64,000 nt of DNA, from assembly GCA_022843465.1 (NCBI GenBank), contig JALHNO010000011.1, positions 1-64,000 on the forward strand, written 5' to 3'. The DNA comes from Pseudomonadota bacterium (GTDB taxonomy: Bacteria; Pseudomonadota; Gammaproteobacteria; Xanthomonadales; Ahniellaceae). The translations under genes and the position numbers were made by a program. Of this stretch, positions 47,101 through 56,500 are shown piece by piece. How positions within the stretch are numbered: the stretch's first letter is position 1; each line of letters begins with the position of its first letter. The notes under the pieces were generated by a model. That model ran no database searches. It was not told the origin of the DNA and was given only the letters and a program-made list of their open reading frames with translations.

Positions 47101-47582
47101 ACGACCTGCTGCTGCGCGACGCGGGCGGCCATCCGATCATCACGCTGCATGCGGTGGGTTTCGGCACCGTAAGCCGCGCCGCGTTCGCGATGCTGCGCAC
47201 CGCCGCCAGCGCGGGCGCTGCAGGCGAAGCCGATCCGGTGGGCGTGCATTCGACAGAAGCATTGCTGAAGCACACCTTCGACCGCGTGCTGGGTGCGCCG
47301 CTGACGCAGGATCATCTCGATCGAGCGCTGCCGGCACTGGGCATCGATTCACTGAAGGCAATGGAACTGCGCGGCTATCTGTGGCGCGCGTTCGGCGCCG
47401 ACATCGGAGTCGCCCAGCTGCTGGGTGGCTTCAGTTTTGAAACGCTACTGCAACACCTTGTCGCCAACGGCAAGGCCATGTCCCCCTCCCTGAACCCGCA
47501 GCCGGCGTCCGCGCCGGCTGAACTCGATCTCGTCCGTTTCGACGACTCGATGCGGGACGCCCCGGTCGAGATCGAACTATGA
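44121..47582 (+). CDS. PKS with non-elongating KS, dead AT remnant, DH and ACP
   Basis: This 1153-residue protein starts with a GTG overlapping the P450 stop. The KS (10-430) keeps Cys169 and His344 (SNIGH), but the HGTGT motif reads AATGT (304-308). The decarboxylation His is therefore Ala, as in KS0 domains that transfer without elongating. The AT is shortened to about 480-640: the GHSxG site reads AEGTG (598-602) with Gly600 in place of the nucleophile, and the C-terminal half with the AFH motif is missing. The DH (about 750-1020) keeps His775 (HAIEGG) and Asp940 (HPGLID), though the Pro of HxxxGxxxxP is Ser. The ACP has GIDSLKAMEL (Ser1077). No KR is present. The acidic tail (APVEIEL) may dock onto the next NRPS. 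The module probably passes on the acyl chain and may dehydrate it. Confidence 0.92.
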   Translation: MSAPKTSVVEGVAVIGMACRFPGANDIEEFWRALMSGQDMVSRVPDQRWDANAHPDFVSNGGFVGDVEGFDTGFFAVSESEAAYMCPQQRLLLELAWHVLEHASVVPSSLKNTDTGVFVGLCGHDFSILHWRQQPNLYLGTGTSNAVAANRISFQLGLNGPSFAVDAACSSSLVAVHLACRSIIAGECEQALAGSSNVLLIPEVTASLAEGGLISPDGRCKSFGTEANGYVRSEGAGMVLLKRLDLAERDGDRILGVIAASGINHNGRSNGLTAPNPLAQTALIRKCIAQSGLHPASIDYLEAAATGTRLGDAIEVKAIKDSLLSQRGDAPALTVGSLKSNIGHLEGTGGIAGLIKLLLCIQHGQIPASLHSATLNPLCQIDSGRLHVPQRAIEWTRPLHDRVAAVSSFGFGGSNAHVVVRGAAATATAALNMQATARMLPLSAQSPAALQALFHILDQQIAASATIDLDALAATAALGREHHRHRAAIVFSTREELRAALAGCAPDNFQQAPSHAIVLRGALDGLAPQLAALAACNRDFSAVIDTADSQLAGRLSVRSWLAGTTIENTQQALLKLALDHCLASWLGTLLQSPLTYVAEGTGEIAAAMLLLSIPLEHAEALLHGRYPALATPAPGKRLPLHVPQSPQRNGRSWPWTAALAPAMPDPQRCPLLDISVLDASADRFPAELLGLLYLSGARIDWTRIHPRAASRHATFPLYPFQRSRHWPEQNRGQTAIAGASVDSGLVGNKIVLPLSDERRRGYRFEPARSSVLAEHAIEGGAILSAAAQLAICAQALLDEFASVTTITLADASFLAPVYLEHERAVEAQLLIQPAGKDSGRCVLVASDGAEMPRWEVVFSTEYGLDRTSMAGELSADAEAGAFEAIATDFYSDLAARGYRYGASYQWLRERGSDANDHCFRLANDDARPVPGVPWHPGLIDSCFHALALLTPHPEPGSILLPRAIGRMDLRRPQQPGRHYSLQCLPCAADPAGPHDLLLRDAGGHPIITLHAVGFGTVSRAAFAMLRTAASAGAAGEADPVGVHSTEALLKHTFDRVLGAPLTQDHLDRALPALGIDSLKAMELRGYLWRAFGADIGVAQLLGGFSFETLLQHLVANGKAMSPSLNPQPASAPAELDLVRFDDSMRDAPVEIEL

Positions 47583-50500
47583 GCATTGAATCACTGGTCA
47601 GAGAAATTCGTCAGTCTGGCGTTGAACTCTGGCTGGACGCTGGCAATCTGAAACTGCGTGGACCCAAGGCTGCGCTGACGACCGACCTGGTCGACAGGCT
47701 GCGCAGCAGCAAGCCATTGGTCATCGACTGGCTGCGCGAAAATGCCGACAGCGATCAGCCGCTGTCGAGTGCGCAGGCTTCGCTGTGGACACTCTACCAA
47801 CTGCACCCGCAGGGCGCCGACTACAATATTGCCTACGCGATCCAGCTGCACTCGGCCGTCGATCCGGAAGCCTTGGGCCGCGCCTTTGCGAAGCTCGTCG
47901 AACGCCACGACGTGCTGCGCATGCGCTTCGCCAATAGCGAGAAAGGCCCTCGGCAACAGCAGATCGTTGCACTGTCGGTCAAGCCGGTGTGCGTCGATAC
48001 CAGCGACGCCGGTCTTGCTGCCGCGCTGCAGGCGAGCATCGATCAACCGTACGCACTCGAGCAGGGTCCGCCGATCCGCCTGCATCTGCTGCGCAGCGAA
48101 GGCGAGGACCGTCTGCTGGTACTGGGTGTACACCACATCGTCGCCGACTTCCTGTCGATGGAAATCCTGCTTGACGAACTCGCTGCCCTGTACCTGAGCG
48201 CCCGCGACGGCGGCGAAGCACGACTGCAACGACCGGCACGCACTTACGCGGACTGTATCGAAGAGGAACAGCGCTATCTTGCCAGCGAACGCGCCGAGCG
48301 TGACTGGCAATACTGGCAGCAGCAACTGCAGGGAGAGCTGCCGCTGCTCGACCTGCTGCCGCATCGCCACCGGACTTCGGCCAACGACCGCCGCGGCGAT
48401 ACCTTGCGCCTGCAGTGGGATGCCGATCTGACCACGGCCATCCGCACCGCAGCGGCCGCTCAGGGCGTCTCGGTGTACAGCTTCTTGATGGCCATTTACT
48501 ACGTGCTGCTCGCCAAGTGCAGTGGTCAAAATGATCTGGTCGTCGGCATGCCAAGCACCGATCGCAGCGAGAATGCCGCCGGCAATGTCGTTGGCCATTT
48601 CATCAACTCGCTTCCGATCCGGCTTGAATATGATGGCGCAACTTGCCTCGATGTCTGGTTGAAGAAGGTGCAGGCCGCCGTACTGGGCGGCATCGAGCAC
48701 CGCGAGTTTCCGTTTCCGAATCTGGTTCAGCGGCTTGCACCGGAACGCGATCCCGACCACTTCCCGGTCTTCCAGACATTGTTCAACTGGAACCAGGCGC
48801 GGCGGCCGCAGAACGGACTCGATGTTCTGCGCGGGACCGATGTATTCGGCGCCATCGAACTGGCGACCAGCAACGGCGTGAACGGTGCAACTTGCGATCT
48901 CGCATTGACCATCGCCGACCAGGGCAGCGAGCTCGGCTGTACCTGGAATTTTGTCAGCTGGCTGTACCCGCGCAGTTTCGTGAGTCGAATTGCCGACGCC
49001 TACCGCTGCCTGGTTGAACAGGCGATTGCCGCACCCCAGCGCCGGCTCGACCAGTTTCGGTTGCTGTCGACTGGCGTTGATCAGGCCAGCTTCCGACTCG
49101 TTGCCGAGCACCCGGATGCGCCAGCGCCCGAGTACCTCATGCACCAGCGCTTCGTCGAGCAGGCGGCGCGGACACCCGACGCGATTGCCGTGATCGATGG
49201 CGACCGCCAGCTGAGCTATGCCACGCTCGACGCGCAATCAGCCCGCATAGCACGGCACCTGGTTGCACGCGGAGCGGGTCCCGAACAGCGTATCGGTCTG
49301 TTGCTGCCGCGCTCTGCGGAGACCATCGCGGCGATCCTGGGCGTGCTGCGTTCCGGCGCCGCCTACGTTCCCCTGGACCCGAAGTACCCGCTGACCCGAC
49401 TCAACCAGATCGTCGACAGCGCCCGCCCGCTGCTGGTGATCGACAGCGCCGACGTGGCAGACCTGCCTCTTGCCTGCACCGATCGCTGCAACCTGGGCGA
49501 GTTGCTTGCCTGTGAACCGGCGATGGCCGAATCGATTGCGATCGATCCTGCGCTGACGCCTGCGCACCTGGCCTACCTGATCTACACCTCCGGCTCGACT
49601 GGTACGCCCAAGGGCGCGGCCCTCCTTCATGGCAACGCCGCGGCGCTGATCGAGTGGGCCTTGCAGGAGTTCAATCCGCAGCAGCGTGCCGGGGTACTGG
49701 GTTCGACCTCGATCTCGTTCGATCTGTCGGTGATGGAAATTTTCTGTGCCCTGTCGGGCGGCACCACGCTGATCCTTGTGGATCATCTGTTCGAGCTGCC
49801 TACCGGGCCGCTGCTGGACGCGATCACCATGATCGTTTCGATCCCGACCCTGATCGATGCATTGGCGCGGCAGCGACCACTGCCCCCCAACACGCGCTCG
49901 ATCGTCCTGGCGGGAGAAGCCACCAGCCGGCGGGTTGCCGATGCGCTGTACGCGGCACTGCCTGATGCCGACGTGCACAATCTCTACGGGCCAACCGAAG
50001 ACACCACGTATGACGCCGGCGCGATCGTGCCGAAGACCGGGACTGCCCGACCATCGCTCGGCCGACCGCAGCCGTTCCGCCATGCCTATGTGTTTGATGC
50101 CGGCATGAACCCGCTGCCGGCCGACGTCTGTGGCGAAATCTATCTGGGCGGCGCCGGCCTCGCACGCGGCTACTATGGCCGCCCTGATCTGACCGCCGAA
50201 CGCTTCCTGCCCGACCCCTACGCGACCATCCCGGGCAGTCGAATCTACCGCTCGGGTGACCTGGGCATGATTTCGGCGGACGGGGATTTCCACTGCCTCG
50301 GCCGACTCGACCGCCAGGTCAAGGTACGCGGGTTCAGGATCGAACTGGAGGAAATCGAACGCGCGATCGCCGGACTTGCCGATGTGGTGGAAGCGCATGT
50401 CGGGATCAGTCCAGGACGCGACGGCACGCCCCGGATCGTCGCCTACATCGTCACCAGTGCCAGCAAGCAGAGCGTCGAGTACTTCGAGCAGGAACTCGGC

Positions 50501-53500
50501 CAGCGGCTGCCTCACTACATGTTGCCGGCGCGCTATGTCTGGCTGCCCGTGCTGCCGCGCCTGCCCAATCGAAAACTGGACCGCCGCGCCCTGCCCGATC
50601 CAGATCAGCACGGCACCGAAGCGCACAGCGCTGTCGATCACGACGGCACGGCAGCAACCCGGCCCGCACTATCCGCAATCGAGCAACTGGTCACCGGTGC
50701 CTGGTGCGACGTGCTGGGCATTGAAGCAGTAGCGGCACATAGCCATTTCTTTCGACTCGGTGGCCACTCCCTGCTGGCGGCACAAGTCGTCGCCAGGGTC
50801 AATCGCGCGCTGGGCACTGCGCTCGCTGCGAACAGCGTGCTCGAGGCACCGGTGTTTGGCGACTTCATGCAGCATGTCAGCGCTGCACAGGCAGATTCCC
50901 TGCAACGCGCTGCCCGCGGTCTCAGCGACGCGGCCCTGGTACATCACGAAGCAACGCCGACCACGGTGTCGTATGCGCAGCGCAGAATGTGGCTGCTGGA
51001 CAGCCTCGCCACCAGCGAACGCTACGCCTACAACATTCCGATCGTCCTCAAGCTGGAGGGCCCACTTGATTGCGAACGCCTGTGCCGGAGCATCGACCGC
51101 CATATCCAGCGTCACCCTTCCTTGCGCACACGCTTCGTCCAGCGGGATGGCGCGCTGCACGCCGAGGTGCTGGCGCTCCCCGAGGTCACGCTAGAGGTCG
51201 AGTACGCCGGCGACGACTGGCAGACGATCATCGCCGCCAGCGCCCGGCAGCCGTTCGACCTGGCCCGCGGCCCATTGTTCGCGCTGCGCCTGCTGAGGAC
51301 GGGCGAAAATCAGCATGTGCTGCTGCTGAATATCCATCACATCGTCTTTGATGGCTACTCCACCGGCATTCTGATCGACGAGCTTGTTTCGGCCTACAGC
51401 GACGACGCTTCCGCATCACCACGCGCAGCGGCCCTGAGCTATGCCGACTATGCCGAGTGGCAGCAGCGCTGGCTGGACGAGTCACGCCTCGATGCCCAGC
51501 TTGCCTACTGGACCCGAGCCCTCGACGGCGCGCCGACCCTGCTGGAGCTCCCGGCCGACCATGCGCGGCCCAAACGCTCGAGCCATCGCGGCGATATCGT
51601 GGCTTGCACCCTGCCCGCTGCACTCGCCGAACGCCTGCGCAAGCTCGCTCGCCAGAGCGACAGCACGCTGTTCATGCTGTTGTACGCAGCGTTCACCTTG
51701 CTGCTCTCGCGCTACGCACGGCAGCAGGATCTGATCGTCGGGACGCCATTCAACAATCGCAATCATGTGCTGCTGAATGATGTCGTCGGCATGTTCGTCA
51801 ACACCCTGCCGGTGCGCACCACCGTCGTCCCCGAAACGCGCTTCGCCGATCATCTGGCGTCGGTGCGACGGACTCTGCTCGACGCCTATGCGCACGCCGA
51901 TCTGCCGTTTGACCGGCTTGTCGAAGTGCTGCAGCCCGAGCGTGTCGCCAGCCACAATCCGCTGGTGCAGATCACCTTTGCACTCGAGCACATCGAACGT
52001 CTGAGTTTTCGTGGCGGCGACCTGGACTGGACCATGGTCGATCTGCCCCAGCAGGCAGCCAAGTTTGACCTCTCCCTGCAGATGCGTGAATGCGCAGGCG
52101 AACTCAGCGCGCATTTCACCTACAACACCGATCTCTACACGCCGGAGCGAATCGCGGCAATGGCGAGGCACTGGCAGCAGTTGCTGGAGGCCATCGTCGC
52201 CGAGCCACGCGCCCGGATGCACAGCCTGCAGTTCGTCGGTGCAGCGGAACGCGCCTGGCTGCTCGACCAGGTCAACGACAGTGCGCTAGCCCATGACGTG
52301 CAGACCAGCGTGGCGCAACGAATTCTCGCCATCGCCGCCGCACGTCCGAATGCCATTGCGCTGTCCGATTCCGCTGGAGATTGCAGCTATGCTGAACTCG
52401 TCGCCGATGCGACCCGGGTAGCGGGCGCGTTGCGGGCTGCTGGCGTCGCCAGCGAGGATCGGATCGCCGTCTGCATGTCGATGCGACGTGATGCGGTGGT
52501 CGCAATGCTCGGGGTCATGCTGGCCGGAGCCGCCTATGTGCCGATTGACCGGTCGACACCGGCTCAGCGCGTGGCAGCGGTCTGCGCTGACGCTGCGGCA
52601 CGCCTTGCAATCTGCGACGAGCTCAGCCACGGACTGATTCCGGCTGGCGTTGCCCGCGCCAGCGTTGCCGAACTGGTTGCCCGCAATGCCAGCCCAACCG
52701 TCATCGGCGTCCACCCGGAACAACTGGCCTACGTCATCTTCACATCGGGATCAAGCGGTTTGCCCAAGGGCGTCGCGATCAGCCACGCGGCATTGCTGAA
52801 CCTCGTGCACTGGCACGTGCAGCGCTATGCCGTGGATGCGCAGTCGCGGACCACCCAGATTGCCGGCTTCGGCTTCGATGCTGCGGTCTGGGAAATCTGG
52901 CCGACCCTGACGGCGGGTGGCTGCCTGCTGATCGCGCACGAAGACACCAGACTGGATCCGCGCCGACTGCTGAACTGGCTGACATCCGAGCGCGCCGATA
53001 TCGCCTTCCTGCCCACGCCACTGGCCGAGAGCCTGCTGCGGCTGGACGAAAGTGCTTCCCTGCCGCTGCGGGCACTGCTGACGGGTGGTGACCGGCTTAC
53101 GGTTGCTGCGCCCGCCGAAAGCCGCTTCAGCCTGGTCAACCACTACGGCCCCACCGAGAATGCTGTAGTCGCCACCGCCCATAGCGTCGCCTCCGGCGAA
53201 TCGATGCCCGCGATCGGTGCACCGATTGGCAATGTCCGCGCCTATGTACTGGACGCAGCACTCAACCCGGTGCCGGCGGGTCTCATCGGTGAGCTCTATC
53301 TTGCCGGTGACAGCCTCGCCCGTGGCTACGTAGGTCGCGCCGGCTGGACTGCCGAACGTTTCCTGCCAGCGCCGTTTTCGGATACTCCAGGTGCGCGCAT
53401 GTACCGCACCGGCGATCTGGTGACACGTGACCCCGCCGGTCAACTGCATTTCCGCGGCCGCGCCGATGGCCAGATCAAGCTGCGCGGCTATCGGATCGAG

Positions 53501-56500
53501 CTGGATGAGATTCGCATCGCGCTGGAGGCCTGCGCTGAAGTCAGCGCGGCCGCGGTGCGCTTGCACGCGCCCGAAACCGGAGCGGCGTACATCGCGGCCT
53601 GGATCGTAGCGAGCGTCGGCAGCGAAATGCGCGGACTGGCCGCTCGGCTGCGCAGCCAGCTGGCTGAGCGCCTGCCCGACTACATGCTGCCGTTCGCGCT
53701 GACTCCGCTCGAGCGTCTGCCGTTGACGGCGAACGGTAAGGTTGACTACCGCGCACTGCCGGCCCCGCAGCCGATCGATGGCGGTGTGCCGCGCACGATT
53801 GCGCCGCGCACGCCGCAGGAGGAACTGCTGGTCGGGCTCTGGGAATCGCTGATCGGCTATTCGCCCATCGGCGTGACCGACAACTTCTTCGATGTCGGCG
53901 GCCATTCGCTGCTGGCGATGCAGATCGCGACCCGCATACAGGAAGCGACCGGTCGCGAATGTACCGTACGCACCCTGCTCGACCATCCCACGGTAGCCCA
54001 GCTGGCGACCGTACTCGCGCGGGCCAGTGAACTTTCTGGCGACGCCCTGCCGGTGCTGGTCGCGCGGCCCGACGAGCGCTTCGAGCCGTTCCCGCTGACG
54101 GCGATCCAGCAAACCTATCTGGTCGGTCGCCAGGGCATCTACGAACTCGGTGACATTGCGACGCAGGCGTACTCGGAAGTTGATGTCCACGCGCTTGAGC
54201 CCGAGCGGGTCAACCTGGCCTGGCGCAAGCTGATCGATCGCCACGAGATGCTGCGCATGGTGCTGACCGATGATCTGCAGCAGCGGATCCTGCCAGAGGT
54301 TCCGCTCTACCAGGTGCAGATCGAGGATCTCGCCAGCGGCAGTGCCGAAGCCGAGCAGCAGCGCCTGCTGGAAATTCGCCGCGAAATGAGCGAAAGCGTG
54401 CGCAGCGGCCACCAGTGGCCATTGTTCGAGAACCGGATCACCCGACTCGGCAACGGCCGCTGGCGCATGCATACCACGATCGACGCACTGATCGCCGATG
54501 GCTGGAGCACGCAGTTGTTGATGCGCGAGTTCCTCGACTGCTATTTCGATCATGAAGAAGCGCTGGCTCCGCTGTCCGTCAGCTATCGCGACTATGTCCT
54601 GACCGAAGAAAAGATTCGTGACACCTCGGCCTACACGCGCAGCCGCGACTACTGGACTGCACGCGTCGACACGCTGCCCGGGCCGCCGGAACTCCCGCTC
54701 CGCCAGACCCGGCTGGAACAGGCCCGTGGACGTTTCAAGCGCCGCAGTGCGCAGCTTCCGGCGCCCCAGTGGCAAGCGCTGCAGCAGGGTGCGCGCGCAC
54801 TCGGTCTGACCCCGACCAATCTTCTGCTGGCGACCTATGCGCGGACACTGGCAGCATGGAGCGCGAGCCCGCGCTTCACGCTGAACCTGACCTTGTTCAA
54901 CCGGCTGCCGTTGCACCCGCAGGTCAATGGTCTCGTTGGCGACTTCACCTCGCTCACCCTGCTCGAAGTGGATGCTACGGCACCGGACTTTGCCCACTTC
55001 GCCCAGCGACTGCAGCAGCAGCTCTGGGCGGATCTCGACCACAAGCACTACAGTGGCGTCGACATGCTGCGCGAGTTGGCACGCGCACGTGCGGATGGCA
55101 AACGCGCAGTGATGCCGGTGGTGTTCACCAGCTCGCTGGCCCACTCGGCTGCCGGTGAACACGGCTCGAACCTGCAGGAGCGCCTGCAGTCCTTCGTCGC
55201 CGGTGACGAGTTCGGCTCGTCACAGACCTCGCAGGTGTGGATTGATCACGTTGTAATGGAGGTGGATGGCCAACTGCTGCTGACCTGGGAAGCAGTCGAC
55301 GATCTGTTTGAAGCCGGCGTTCTGGATGCCATGTTCAGCAGCTACGTCGAGGCGCTGCAGCATCTGGCGCAGCAGGATCTGATGAAGCTGCATCGCAGCA
55401 GCGCCCGAGTGCCGGCTGTGCAGGCCGAGCGCCGCGCCCTGATGAATGCTACCGGGACAGCGATCAGCGATCAGAGTCTTCACCAACTGGTCAGGGCGCA
55501 GGCACGGCGTACGCCCGATCGCATCGCCGTGATCGCCGACGACATCCAGATCAGCTACCGGCAGTTGTGGAACGCCGTCAGCACGCTCGCCGCTTCGCTG
55601 CGCAGGCAAGCGGTGCAACCCAATCAACTGGTTGCCGTCTGCATGCACAAGGGCTGGGAACAGATCGTCGCCTGCCTGGCGATCCAGCAGGCCGGCGCTG
55701 CCTACCTGCCGCTGGACGCAGCCCTGCCGCCTGCGCGGCGCACACAACTGCTCGCCAGTGGCGAGGTCGCCATCGTGTTGACGCAGGCCGATGTGCGACC
55801 CGATTCCGGCGATGGACGCGCGTGGGTCGTAGTGGAGCAGGTCCTGCTGACGCAGGCGGAAGCCGTCGAGCTCGACGACATCCAGGGAATCAATGACCTT
55901 GCCTATGTGATCTTCACTTCAGGCTCGACGGGCATGCCCAAGGGCGTGATGATCGATCACCGCGGTGCAGTGAACACGATTCTCGACATCAACCGGCGCT
56001 GGAACATCGGCGCCGACGACCGCGTGCTGGCGCTTTCGGCCCTCAGTTTCGATCTCTCGGTCTACGACATTTTCGGACTGCTCGCCGTTGGCGGTGCCAT
56101 CGTGCTGCCCGGACGCGATCAGGTGCGCGATCCGGAAGCCTGGGCACGCCTGATGGCGAGTCACCAGGTAACCGTGTTCAACGCAGTGCCGGCGCTGATG
56201 CAGCTGCTGGTTGATACCGACAGCAATCGCATGCTGGCACCTTCGCTGCGGCTGGTAATGATGAGCGGCGACTGGATTCCGGTCGAGCTGCCTGCCCGCA
56301 TCCGGCGCGCAGCGCCGCATCAAGCCATCGAGATCATCGGCCTCGGCGGCGCTACCGAGGCCTCGATCTGGTCCAACTACCACACAATCAAGAGTGTCGA
56401 TCCGGAGTGGAAGAGCATTCCCTATGGCAGACCACTCGCCAATCAGTGGTTCCATGTGCTGGACGGTGATCTGCAGCCTTGCCCCGACTGGGTCCCGGGC

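Noticed and set aside
52751-55162. 803-codon minus-strand open frame
   Set aside because: Antisense to the large plus-arm NRPS, which has complete domains in the same interval.
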